This document shows, in pieces, positions 35,201-45,555 of a stretch of DNA of 64,000 bases (its first letter is position 1; the number at the start of each line of letters is the position of its first letter). This stretch comes from Berberis thunbergii. Taxonomy: Eukaryota > Streptophyta > Magnoliopsida > Ranunculales > Berberidaceae. The notes beneath the pieces are model-generated. The model had not been told where the DNA came from and did not search any database. It worked only from the letters and a program-made list of their open reading frames with translations. Location: NCBI GenBank assembly GCA_003290165.1, contig QNQO01000219.1, forward strand, positions 806,001 to 870,000, written 5' to 3'. Made by a program: the position numbers and the translations under genes.

Positions 35201-36929
35201 AAAAGACTATTGGTGTGAAGAGGGTTTTCAAAACAAAATTGAAGGAGACCGGTGCAGTTGACAAGTACAAGGTGCATTTGGTGGCCAAGGGCTATGAGCA
35301 ATAATTTGGTGTTGATTACAAAGAAGTATTTTCCCTGGTTGCAAGGCTTGACACAATCAGATTGATGATTGCATTGGCAGCTCAAAATTCATGGCAAATT
35401 TTCCAGTTGGATGTCAAATCGGCATTTCTACAAGGAGACTTACAAGAACGGGTATTTGTTGATCAACCTCCTGGTTATGTGAAACTAGGTAATGAGCATA
35501 AGGTCTATAAGTTAAAAAAAGGCTCTATATGGCCTGAAACAAGCACCAAGAGCTTGGTACAGCCGTATAGAGACTTGTTTTTTGAAGGAAGGTTTCAGCA
35601 GATGTTCATATGAGCATACTCTTTTTTATCAAAATTGAAGATGGAGGAAAGATGTTTTTCATATGCTTATATGTAGATGATTTAATCTACACTGGAAATG
35701 ATAGGGCCATGTTTGAAAAGTTTAAAGAGTCTATGATGATTGAATTTGAGATGACTGATCTTGGCATGCTGCATTATTTTCTTGGCATTGAAGTTGTTCA
35801 ATCAGCTACCGGAATTTGTATTTCTCAAAAGAAGTATGTCCAATAAGTTTTAGATAGGTTTCAGATGGAAAATTGCAATTCGGTTAATACACCAACTGAG
35901 TTTGGGTTGAAGCTAAATAAAGATCATGAAGGAAAGAAGGTTGATGGCACTCTTTATAAGCAGATTGTGGGAAGTTTAATGTATTTAACATCAACAAGGC
36001 CAGATATAATGTATTCAGTGAGTCTGATCAGCAGATACATGGAGAATCCGATATAAATGCATTTGCTAGCTACAAAGAGAATACTTCGGTACTTGCAAGG
36101 TACTAAGGAATTTGGCTTGTTCTACAAGAAGGGAGTAAAATCAGACTTGATTGGTTTTACTAACAGCGATTATGCAAGGGATCAAGATGATATAAAAAGT
36201 ACTTCAGGCTATGCTTTTATTCTTGGTTTAGGGTTCATGGTCATCAAAGAAACAGTCAATCGTCACTCTATCAACCACTGAAGTCGAGTTTGTTGTTGCA
36301 ACTTCATGTGCCTGTCAAGCCATATGGTTGAAAAGAGTTATTGAAGTACTTCATTTCAAGAGACAAGGGCCTATTGAAATTTTTTGTGACAATAGTTCAT
36401 CAATAAAACTCTCCAAAAATCCTATTCTACATGGCAGAAATAAGCACATAGATGTGAAGTTTCATTTCCTAAGAGATCTCACAGAAGCTGGAACAATTGA
36501 ACTCATCTACTGTCGAAGTGAAGATCAACTTGCATATATATTTACAAAGCCTCTCAATTTGCCTTTGTTTCTGAAGTTAAGAGATTTGTTGGGTGTTTGT
36601 ATGCTGGAAATTTGAAGAACTCTAGAACTGTTTCTTTTTCTGAATTATGTATTAAACTGAATGTTTGAAGACATCAGTTTAAGGGAGGGTTTGTTATGAA
36701 GTAGTCAACAAGGTCCTTAGATGTAGGTGAAGTAAACCTAGTCCTTAGCATATTTCTAATCTGTTTCAGTATTGAAGTGGTCAAAATCTGTTGTTATTTT
36801 TCAATTCTCAGTTGTTGATGAATTGCCTTTAAATTGCCTATTTAAAGGCTATTGATAATTGAATAAGAGCATTGAATTAGTTTTCCTCTTTGTTGATTAT
36901 TTGCTTTTGCTGGTCTTGAATTTGTAACA
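32217..36929 (+). mobile_element. Copia retrotransposon element 1
   Basis: The left LTR is 32217-32443 (227 bp) and the right LTR 36692-36929 (238 bp). Both start TGTTATGAAG and end TTTGTAACA. They differ by about nine substitutions plus an 11-bp insertion (a TTTAAATTGCC repeat) in the right copy. The primer site TGGTATCAGAGC, complementary to initiator-Met tRNA, follows the left LTR at about 32445. A polypurine tract AAGGGAGGG lies at 36681-36689. The gag-pol frame between is interrupted by stops. No clear 5-bp duplication was found (GGTCT on the left, TGTAT on the right), although GGGGGGTC-like sequence occurs close to both ends. Confidence 0.92.
32529..36615 (+). pseudogene. Copia element 1 gag-pol, inactivated
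   Basis: Starting at ATG 32529, the frame shows the Copia order gag, protease, integrase, reverse transcriptase, RNase H. A gag UBN2-like region is followed by a zinc knuckle CYRCHKYGHYKNEC near 33336-33377. The protease has DTGCSNHM near 33500. The GAG-pre-integrase HFRYGHLN lies near 33893. The integrase core runs from about 34150 and includes TDHGEEYNS and PQQNGVCERKNRT. The reverse transcriptase runs from about 35100, with QLDVKSAFLQGDL near 35404 and YVDDL near 35670. The RNase H part begins near 36140. Stops or shifts occur at about 32860, 33655, 34105, 35305, 35560, 35845 and 36055, so no polyprotein can be made. Confidence 0.92.
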
Positions 36930-37835
36930 TGTATGGGGGGTCGACTGACTCCTATTAGAGGGTGTGAACAGAGGTTGGTTGGTTGGAGCTGGAGGTCAGG
37001 ATCGATCAATTGATGTTGAGCGGTGGACGAAGAATGAGCAACGATCGATGGGAAGCAGCAGAGCAGTCCATTGATCCATTGGAAGCATCGATAAGGAGTG
37101 ATGAAGATTTTGATGGAGGTTTTTCGACAATGGTGGTGGCGGGGTTGTGGTCAACAATGGTAGTGACCTGAACTGGGGAAGATGAGGGAGGAGGGTTTGT
37201 CTGTGGGCCTGCGTCGCAGCCGTCGATGAAGGTAGCTAAGGGCCCTTGTGGGGGTGTTGCTGGCGCTGACAATGTTGTTTGGGTGTTCTGTGTGGGCTCT
37301 TGCGGTGATGCTGGTGATGGTGGTGCTAGTTGGGTCAGTCCTATGGCCTTGCCCAATACCAGATCGATCATCTCCATTCATAGTTCCATCTTATGCCTAT
37401 AATATTGTCTTCGTCTTCTGCATCTTTTGTATTAATGTTTTTCCTAACCATTGGAATCCAAGCAACGAGAATTGTTTGGCGCTGATACCAATTGATACCT
37501 GACAATAAACAAAATTACAATAAAAATAAACGATGAAACAAATAATTAATAACAAAATAACTTTAATCAATCAACCAACTAACAATGGGCAGCCTATGCC
37601 TTATTTATAACTAACCTACATTCCAAATCAAATTATAAACCTGATAAAAAACCAATTATGTGAATCCTAATTTGAATCCCTATTACAAAAATAATAGAAT
37701 TGTCTAGTATTTCTAAAATACTCATCTTCCTAATATTAATAAATATGCTAATTAACCATTTTTCCATGTTTTGTATGCATTACTTATATGATTTTACAAT
37801 GTACAATACTTCGATAGATCAATTTGTTATCTGTA

Positions 37836-38757
37836 CTAGGGGTGGAAGCGCACTATGTGCGTGACATAAATAGTTGATGTGAAGATTACGAAGAGAGATG
37901 AATAAGAGGCGCAACAGTGGTTGCGAAACAAAGAAAAAGAAAGGCGGGGGGAGGAGGAGAAAGGGGGTCGGCTGCGGTGGAGAAGGGGAGGAAAATAGAA
38001 AGGGAGGAAGAGGACAATAATAGGATGGGCATTATTTTATTTGGGAAATGAAAAAATTGAAAACTGAAAATCAGGTTGATAATATACACATTTTACTGTT
38101 CATTAATCAATGTTTGAAATGACTGGTTTGATTGTGAATATATAAATATGGAGGGCAAAATCGAAAATCAAAAATTAGATGTAAGGGTCTTTTTATAATT
38201 TATAAATAATTAGAAGACTTAAAATAAATTACGCTAAGGGCTTAGGTATAATTAATAAATGTTTACATTGACTGGCTTAATTTGAGGAAAAATCAAAAAG
38301 TTAGATGTGAGAGTTTTTTTATAATTTATAGATAAATTGGAGGGTTTTAAATAAATTATGTTATGACATTTGGTGTATTTAATGAATGTTTAAAGGGGAA
38401 ATAAAAAAGTTAGATGTGAGGCCTTTTTGTAATATAAAGATAAATTGAAGGGCTCTAAATAAATTATATTAGGGTTGGAGGGCATTAAATAAATTATGTT
38501 ATGTTTTGGGTGTAATTAATGAATGTTTAAAGGGGAAATAAAAAAGTTTGATGTGAGGGCCTTTTTTATAATATATAAATAAATTGGAGAACTTTATATA
38601 GATTATATTAGGGCCTTGGGTGTAATTAATGAATATTTAAAGGGATCGACTTTAAATGTAAACAACAATAATTTGGAAGGGCAAAATTGGCAACCCGAAT
38701 ATTATGACGAAGACATTTTTTTTTTACTGTTTCTAAGGGGAGTGCGAGTTATATAGT
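37836..38757. repeat. Insertion with about 110-bp tandem repeats before DUF247 copy 5
   Basis: The leader just upstream of the intact gene at 50557 reads TTGTTTGTATAGAAAATGG. Here the matching bases are split by about 0.92 kb. The inserted block opens TAGGGGTGGAAGCGCACTAT and contains four diverged tandem units of about 100-130 bp from about 38180 to 38650. Each unit includes AAAAGTTAGATGTGAG and AATTAATGAATGTTTAAAGG phrases. The start resembles some plant Helitron ends, but no convincing hairpin plus CTRR terminus was found, so the class is left open. Confidence 0.5.
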
Positions 38758-38772
38758 TTAGATTGAAAAAAA

Positions 38773-39925
38773 ATGGCAGCTAATCCAAATGAGATAAATC
38801 ATGAGAATGTTGGAGATCATGCTACAATTTTAAACATCGTGCTACAATTCTAAGCAGTGATGGAAGTGGGTTATTGACAACTCCTATCAAAGGAAAATGG
38901 ATAGCATTTCACCTTTGCCACTTAGGAACTCTTGTTACATTTATAAAGTGCATGATATACCTCGAGAAATAAATGGATATGCATATGTCTAAGATGATTT
39001 CAGTTGGGCCATTCCATCGTGATAAAGAAGACTTACAAGCAATGGAAGAGCATAAGTTGCGGTACATGAATGCACTTTTTTTCTAGATTAGATGACCAAG
39101 TGGCGAAACGAAAAAGTGTGTAGAAGCAATTACTAGGATAGAAGATGAAGCTCGTAAAAAGGCCATATTGAGAACCTGTTGAGCCTAATGAAAATTGAAG
39201 TTCATAGAAATGATGATAGTTGATGGTGTTTTCACTATTGAACTATTTCGAAAGAGCGCTAGGGAAGAGAGAACACATATAGATGATCCAATATTTTGCG
39301 ACATAAGAGGAATGCCGAATTTGGTTTGAGACATGATATTACTCAAAAATTAGCTTCCGATGTTAGTTCTTGAGTTTTTGTTCGGTATAATCATGGCAAA
39401 CTATACATGTGGTAAATCACTTAGTGAGCTTACTATCCGTTTTTTCAATCTATTGATGCATATGAAGGAAATAACTCTTGAAAACTACTTTGATACCAAA
39501 GGCAAACACTTACTTGACTTACTACAAACATTTTGTCATTTACTAGCCAATACGAAGTCAGACAATATGAAATTGAGACATGTACCTTGTGTCACAAAGC
39601 TTCAATAGGTAGGAGTCAGGTTCAAGAAAAGCAATAAGACCCGTAGTTTCTAAAACATAAAGTATGTGAATGGTGTGATGGAATTCCCTCATATACTCAT
39701 TCAAGACCAAACTTATTCTCTCCTAAGAAACTTCATTACTTCCAAGCGGTGTTGTGATGGGTGTTCCACTTATATGACATCTTTTGCTTTTTGATGGGCA
39801 ATCTCATCAACTCTGTAGACGTGGCATTACTTTGCAAGCGTGGAATTATCACCAACTATTTAGATGATAATGGATGTGTCTCGTCTTATTTAATAATCTC
39901 TACAATGAAGTTACCCATGTCAACT
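38773..39925 (+). pseudogene. DUF247 copy 5, frameshifted and truncated
   Basis: The start ATGGCAGCTAATCCAAATG at 38773 matches the start of the intact copy at 50557. Early in the gene an 18-bp phrase (CATCGTGCTACAATTCTA-like) is duplicated, and frameshifts follow. Family blocks survive in pieces: SFCHLCHLGTLVTFIKCM-type sequence near 38910, the DGVFTIELFRKSAREE region near 39215-39260, and the open frame 39360-39608 (LTIRFFNLLM and KGKHLLDLL). The region of MTSYAFLM near 39770 follows. Homology ends near 39925, before the C-terminal helix, where unrelated repeat sequence begins. Its leader intron appears to hold the 20.4-37.8 kb transposon pile. Confidence 0.85.
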
Positions 39926-40059
39926 AAAACATACCTCAAAAACTTAAAATTAAACTATCAATCCAACTGGATATGCAATAAATTTTGTTGAAAATTACCC
40001 ACACAAAATTATTTGGAGTGGGTAACTCTGCTCAGTGACATCTGACTTATACTTTTTTT

Positions 40060-40980
40060 TGCCAATGATTTGGGCTAAAAGCTGAAACATGCGCTTTGAA
40101 ACATCATTTGGAGCACGAAAACCCCAAAGCTCAACAAAAGTTGGCTTTTGAATTTGCTTATTGGAGATGCTACACCCTCGTCAAAAGCTGTGTGCTAAAA
40201 AATGGGGTAGGTCTTAAACCACCCATGTAACAAGATATCCATGTAGTGGAGCCTAGACTCCACCTTAGGCATCCAATGCTTCTTGGAAGACTTTTTTTGG
40301 GGAAAACGAGTAGGGGTTTTGAGGATCAAAAGTAGTTGCTTGGTGCCTTTGTCTTAACTTTACTCTCTCATAAGCACCAATCAATATTTTAATTACCCTT
40401 TTTACCTGATTTATACCTAATGTGGAGCTCAAGATGTAAAAGAAGTCAACGTAAACAATCGCAGAACAATGAGCCCTGACAGAATGACCAATGAATGTTA
40501 GTTCTAATCTAGCATTCTAACATTCATACAAGATTTCAATAGACATCTGCATCCTATATGAATTATCATCATCAATTACCTGAATTTATGATATCTTACT
40601 TCAAGAGGATCTTCGAGGAGAGTCTTTCTTAGGTGACTGAGTTGTGATAATCTCACATTCATCTTCAATAATGTTTTGACTCACTATAGTTACTTCATTT
40701 TCCAATAAAGTTTTTATTTTGGTGATTTCTTTCTTCAACATATCTCTGTCCAATCTTTTTATTGCTTCCTTCAGAGCATTACTAACTTCATTCTCATTAT
40801 TATTCTTCTATCATTTTCAAAACATCTTTAACTTAGAGAGGGATTGTGGACATCCATCTATACCGTCAAAGAGAGATTCTTGTTCATTCATGGATGTAGA
40901 CTTAGAAACCATTTGGAGGTTGTTTGGAATTCTTGGAGACTCGTCACCCTAACAATCATCTCTCGTCTTATTTCAGGGAG
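40060..40980 (-). pseudogene. Unrecognised minus-strand coding relic
   Basis: On the minus strand a broken but coherent frame can be followed. From 40980 it has SPRIPNNLQMVSKSTSMNEQ, then EVSNALKEAIKRLDRDMLKK. In the part around 40550-40290 it has TFIGHSVRAHCSAIVYVDFF and VKRVIKILIGAYERVKLRQR. In the part near 40150-40080 it has WGFRAPNDVSKRMFQLLAQI. Stops and shifts separate the parts. Sequence from the last part occurs again at about 44190-44540, downstream of DUF247 gene 6. I do not recognise the family. It could be an old host gene duplicated with the array, or a transposon protein. Confidence 0.4.
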
Positions 40981-40998
40981 CATATAAACTGATATAAA

Positions 40999-41179
40999 AA
41001 TGCTAGGAAATAAGGTTTTTGTAATCATGTTTTGCAACCAGGGTGACGTGGCGTGATCTTGAAAAAAATGATGAAATCCCTAAAGATTTTATGTGTATAT
41101 CAAGGTTGTAAAAAAAACTCCTCTAACGATGCCACATCATCCTGATTGCAAAACCTGATTTCCTAGGCTCACTCAAACT
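40999..41179 (-). mobile_element. Short MITE, copy b
   Basis: This is the inverted counterpart of 20687-20853. It starts GCTAGGAAATAAGGTTTT and ends GCAAAACCTGATTTCCTAGG followed by CTCACTCAA. Across its length the two copies share most positions by eye. It interrupts the duplicated block that is uninterrupted at 44100-44735, which shows it is an insertion. Confidence 0.55.
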
Positions 41180-41419
41180 AATAATGGCATGTTGGCTCAA
41201 AGCAACTCCGGATGCTCTCGGAGAAGATGACTTTTTATTTTTGGTATTTTTCAATTAGTGCAAATTAGTATCGGAAAAAAAAAAAAAAAACACTACCTAA
41301 TGAACCACATGGGGTTCAACCGACAAAACTCCATGAACAAGAAAAATATATTATCAACATCCAATGTGTGGGACCTAATTGTAGTAAACTACACGGTTTG
41401 CAAAGAAAAGAAACCCCAT

Positions 41420-41599
41420 TAGTCTGACTTAGAGCCGCCCCCTCCCCTGCGTTGACGCCGTTTCTTCTTTGTCTCTTCAACCTCCTGTTTGATTCCCACC
41501 AATTCTATGTATATATCTGCAATTCCTGAGGACCCAACAAGCTCAGTTTCATCCCAGACACATATTTTCGCTATCTGGACCAATTTTAGCTCAAATCAG
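41420..41599 (+). promoter_or_regulatory. Leader exon and proximal promoter of DUF247 gene 6
   Basis: A CT-rich leader (CTTTGTCTCTTCAACCTCCTG) leads to TTAGCTCAAATCAG and a donor GTATGT at 41600. The acceptor CTTTCTTTGCAG ends at 41843, giving a 244-nt leader intron, and the start codon follows at 41880. The upstream block 41320-41470 matches the sequence split by Copia element 2 and the fold-back MITE upstream of gene 7, so this copy shows the uninterrupted arrangement. The exact transcription start is not visible. Confidence 0.65.
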
Positions 41600-41879
41600 G
41601 TATGTTTGAAATTCATCAAACACTTTTCAGTTGCTTAATTTGCTAATTTATATGGAGTGTTTTCAGTTCTTAAACTAGTTACTAAACTTGTTTGGGCGGA
41701 TTATTTTGGACATAGCTCAATTAAGGGTCAACTTGTGGAAATTTACATATTTAGTAGCCGAATTTGGAATTCAAATTTTCATAAAATCTTCCCTAATAGT
41801 ATTCTGCAAACTTTTGTTACAAGTTCAAATCCTTTCTTTGCAGGGGCATCAAGTACAGTGTGTGTAGTATTACAGAAAA

Positions 41880-43199
41880 ATGGACCGTAGTCCAATTGTT
41901 TCAGTTGAAACCAAACTCCTGGCAGATTCTATCACTCAGGATCTTGCTAGTACATTGTCATCGGCATCATCACTATCAAGTAGCATACAGCCTCTTTGCA
42001 TTTATAGAGTACCTGAGAAATTGACCAAAATGAATGAGCATGCATATGTGCCCAACATTGTCTCAATTGGGCCTTTCCACCACGAGAATGTAGCCTTACA
42101 AGCAATGGAAAATCATAAATTGCGGTACGTGGAAGCACTTCTATCTCGATTAGTAAACCGGCGAGCAATTCTGGAGCAGTGTATCGAAGCCATGAATATT
42201 CTAGAAGATGAGGCGCGTAAATGTTATTCAGAGCCATTTTACGAACTCGATAAAAATAAATTCATACGAATGATGATAATTGATGGTCTCTTCATTATTG
42301 AACTCCTTCGCAGGAGCTCTGGGGTGATTAGGACATATAGAGATGATCCAATATTCAAGAACGTATGGAACATTGTAAGTTTGGTTCGTGACATGATACT
42401 ACTCGAAAATCAACTTCCTATATTTGTTCTTGAGCGTTTGATCAGTATAACCACCATAAACCAAAATGTTGGTAAAACTCTCCCTGAGCTTGCTATTCGT
42501 TTCTTCAATCAATTGATGCCAAGGGAGGATATTGTTCTTATAAATTACTTCGCCGTTGAAGGCAAACAACACTTCCTTGACTTACTAGTCAACTCATTTT
42601 ATGATTTGCCTGACAAGGACATCTACTCGCACTTTGTCAAAAGTGTTCCATGTGTTACGGAGCTTCAACTAGTAGGAGTGAGGTTTAAGATGGGCGATTC
42701 TACACGTAGTTTCTTAGACATAAGGTTTAGAGACGGGGTAATGGAGATCTCTCCTTTACTCATTCAAGACGAAACATATCCTCTCTTAAGAAACTTCATT
42801 GCTTATGAGCAATGTTCTGATGGTCATCCAACTTATGTGACATCTTATGCTTTCTTCATGGATAAATTCATCAACTCCTCAAGCGATGTGGCACTTCTCC
42901 GTGAGCGTGGAATCATTACAAATTATGTAGGTGATGATGATTCTGTTGTCTCTTTATTTAATAAGCTTTGCAGTGAGGCTGTAGTTCGCAATTTCTACTA
43001 CTCTGATCTTTGTGATGCCGTTAATTATTTTTATAGAAGACGGAGGTCTGGATGGTATAAACAAAAAGCTACTCTGAAGCGTGATTATCTCCAAAATATG
43101 TGGAAATCAATTTCAGTCATTGCTGCAGTTGTACTACTCATACTGACCTTCACGTCCACTTTGTTTGCAATTCTTTCTTTTACGATTCATAACTCATAA
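41880..43199 (+). CDS. DUF247 (UPF0481) protein, intact, 439 aa (gene 6)
   Basis: This is a single-exon plant DUF247 protein (PF03140, UPF0481, At3g47200-like). The start at 41880 is the first ATG after the leader-intron acceptor and aligns with the family start. The DUF247 domain covers about residues 38-425. Blocks seen include LCIYRVPEKLTKMNEHAYVP, VSIGPFHHENVALQAME, MILLENQLPIFVLERLI near residue 180 and TSYAFFMDKFINSSSDVALL. One hydrophobic helix near the C-terminus (about 410-435, ISVIAAVVLLILTF) is followed by a short Ser/His/Asn tail, as is usual for the family, so it is probably a tail-anchored membrane protein. Biochemical activity is unknown. In grasses, pairs of DUF247 proteins act in self-incompatibility, but nothing here shows such a role. 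Length is close to the family norm and no defect was seen. Confidence 0.93.
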   Translation: MDRSPIVSVETKLLADSITQDLASTLSSASSLSSSIQPLCIYRVPEKLTKMNEHAYVPNIVSIGPFHHENVALQAMENHKLRYVEALLSRLVNRRAILEQCIEAMNILEDEARKCYSEPFYELDKNKFIRMMIIDGLFIIELLRRSSGVIRTYRDDPIFKNVWNIVSLVRDMILLENQLPIFVLERLISITTINQNVGKTLPELAIRFFNQLMPREDIVLINYFAVEGKQHFLDLLVNSFYDLPDKDIYSHFVKSVPCVTELQLVGVRFKMGDSTRSFLDIRFRDGVMEISPLLIQDETYPLLRNFIAYEQCSDGHPTYVTSYAFFMDKFINSSSDVALLRERGIITNYVGDDDSVVSLFNKLCSEAVVRNFYYSDLCDAVNYFYRRRRSGWYKQKATLKRDYLQNMWKSISVIAAVVLLILTFTSTLFAILSFTIHNS

Positions 43200-44099
43200 A
43201 TCTTATTCTATTAATTGAGTGAGTTCATGTTTTAAGTAATTTGGGATTCTTAAACATTGTGTCATGTATTGAGTTATTTCTGTTTAGGCAAATGTTGTAA
43301 ATGGTGTTATTTCCTTTGTAAAAGTTGTCCAGAGTTCCAGTTGAGATTCATAACAAGATATATATACTGCATCGTTTTGTGTAGCTATGGCATATTTTCT
43401 TGCGAGTTAATTAATATGATTCATCTGTTTTACACATACACCTCAATTCTTTTTTATTTTCTTCTACATTTCAATGGGCATATCTAATATTGTTGGGAAG
43501 TTTTGCTTGAGTGGTTGATTACTTGGTTTCTTGCACAAACATACTCCTCACTTCCACCACAGTATTCATGGCCTGAAATGGATAGAGTTGGCAAGTCACT
43601 GGTTTTTCTTACCCTTACTCCAACTACACGATCATAAATGTTCAAAGGCTACTAAAACGAAAATAAAAGGTGAACAAAGGGAGAAACTTAGCGATCAGAG
43701 TGCCCTGAAAACTCTGTTTAAGTAAATATCGATCAGGCTCATAACTCAGAATTTGTATATGCTTGAGTACAGACCAAGCTTAGCTGACTTAATAGGTACG
43801 ACGAGTCTTATGACAAGGTTAATTTGAAGTTTTGAACTTCAAAGTTCAAACAACATACATATTACGCTATTGTAAAAAGGGCCCTAGGAGGTGGCAATTG
43901 TTGGTGATAGCGGACCATAATCAAGTTGGACAGCATCCATAGTCAGACCCTCGGTTTACTATAGTCATGTGTTGGATGCTTGGTTTATAAGAAAGCTGAC
44001 AAGACGCTTTCAAATTCAGAACCACACTAATATGTCTCTTGGAACATCTTCATTCACGAGCACAAACTTACTTGTCTTGATAGGTTCCAATGGTAAAAT
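43200..44099. other. Spacer after DUF247 gene 6
   Basis: This holds the presumed 3' UTR and AT-rich spacer. No coding frame was recognised. A minor duplicated block begins at its right edge. Confidence 0.4.
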
Positions 44100-44735
44100 C
44101 AGCATCAAAACTCAAACATACCTAAAAAAACTTAAAAAGCAAATTGTCAATTCAAGTGAAAAATTAAAAACTGTTGTTGGAGGTTAACAATACAAGACAA
44201 TCTTATATATGTATGACTATTTGGAGTGGGTAGCTTCACTCAGACGATACCAACCCATTACTCATTTTTCCACCGGTTTGGACTAAAAGATCTAACGCGA
44301 TAAGCTTTGGAGCACAAAAATGCAGTTTCAAAGCTCAATCTAAACTCAAAGTTTTCTTATGAGCCACTTGAGATGCTCTTAACGCCTTCCTAAAAGCCGC
44401 AAACCACACACCAAAGTGTGGATACAAGAATGTAGTGAAAGTCACACGACCAATAGACGATAGAGAACGAGATATGAACCTAGGCTCCATCTTAGACATC
44501 GAATGCCTTCTTGGGGGGTGTAGGTGATGGTATGCTGGTAGACTGCAGCTCAGTGCAACTCCGAATGCTCTTGGTGAAGATTTTTTTTTTCAGATTTTTA
44601 TTTGAATAATATATTTGTATTAAAATCTTGTCATTCAGTTTGGGAAACTTCCTTAAAGTGCAAGTTAAATCTATCCAATAAAATAATCACATCCTTGTGA
44701 ACCAGATGGGGTTCAACCCACAAAACTCCATGACC
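44100..44735. repeat. Duplicated intergenic block, second copy of 39910-41340
   Basis: Phrases from downstream of DUF247 copy 5 recur here in order: AACATACCT with AAAAACTTAAAA, TATTTGGAGTGGGTA, CTTTGGAGCAC, CCTAGGCTCCATCTTAG, CAACTCCGAATGCTCT and GATGGGGTTCAACC. The first copy is longer because it holds extra sequence and the MITE at 40999-41179. The order and orientation are the same, so this is a segmental duplication that accompanied the DUF247 array. Confidence 0.65.
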
Positions 44736-45285
44736 TAGAAAGACGTTTTCTGTTGTGTCCTTCCATATCCTTCCACCTTACAATGAATGTGTTTTGGTAC
44801 ATGCATGATGAACTTGGAATTTAAAGATGACATCTTGAAATTTCAAATGACTAGCCACATGGCAACTTGAGATTCATTGTTTTTGGATCTTGAATGAAAT
44901 TAATGTTAATGTATTGGGTGGCCTATATAAAGAAGCGATATTCTTCATTTCACTCCATTCCATCTCATTAGAGTGAGTGAGAAACCAATTGAGAGAGATA
45001 TTGTAATCCACCTTGGGGGTGAGAGTTGTAATCCTATTATTCATACATAGTAAAAGTGGTCCGAAGTGACCCGTGGACGTAGGCTTTGCTGAACCACGTA
45101 AATATTTGTGTGTTATGTACTTTAGTTTTTCATGCATACTTTATTTCATAAAGAGTTTGGAAAAAATCAAATTGGTGTACACAAATCGGGAAAGAAGAGA
45201 TCGTTATTACGCTGCGATCTTAATTGCCCTGACCCAACAACTGGTTCAAGGCGAGGTGTTGTTCTTGTCTCTTTTCTGATTCGAG

Positions 45286-45555
45286 ATGGAAGAGTCGGTG
45301 GGTTCGATGGTCAAGCTGAATTCGTCAAACTGCTCCATTTGGAAACCACAAATGGAAGACATCATTTATTGTAAGGATTTGCATGATCCTATCCTTGGGA
45401 GTAACAAGCCCGAAGGAAAGACCGATAAAGAATGAGAGATTCTACACCATAAGACCGTGCCTTATATTCGACGGTGGATTGATCAAAGTATATTCCACCA
45501 TGTGTCTCAAGAGGCTAATGTCCACACTCAAGAGGCTAATGTCCACACTCAATCG
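45286..45555 (+). pseudogene. Copia element 2 gag, N-terminal fragment
   Basis: The frame from ATG 45286 reads MEESVGSMVKLNSSNCSIWK, then WKPQMEDIIYCKDLHDPI, the usual start of plant Copia gag. After a TGA near 45433 the same frame continues through IRRWIDQSIFHHVSQE. A 27-bp phrase (CAAGAGGCTAATGTCCACACT) is tandemly repeated at about 45508-45550. The frame ends where the Gypsy fragment begins. Confidence 0.75.

Larger units (their letters stand above)
31243..37758 (-). mobile_element. Degenerate LTR retrotransposon (minus strand) split by Copia element 1
   Basis: Two related LTRs, 31243-31540 (TGATAG...CTATCA) and 37493-37758, flank a short interior. The sequence GCGCTGATACCA (about 37480-37491) next to the right LTR is a one-base variant of the complement of the initiator-Met tRNA primer site, so the element reads on the minus strand. 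Its interior (31541-32216 and 36930-37480) has no recognisable gag or pol, so it was non-autonomous. Copia element 1 is nested within it. Outer flanks on both sides match the leader intron of the intact DUF247 gene at 50557 (around 50395-50540). No target duplication remains. Confidence 0.7.

Noticed and set aside
32212..36934. A 5-bp target duplication for Copia element 1
   Set aside because: The bases next to the LTRs are GGTCT and TGTAT and do not match, so no duplication is claimed even though the LTRs themselves are clear.
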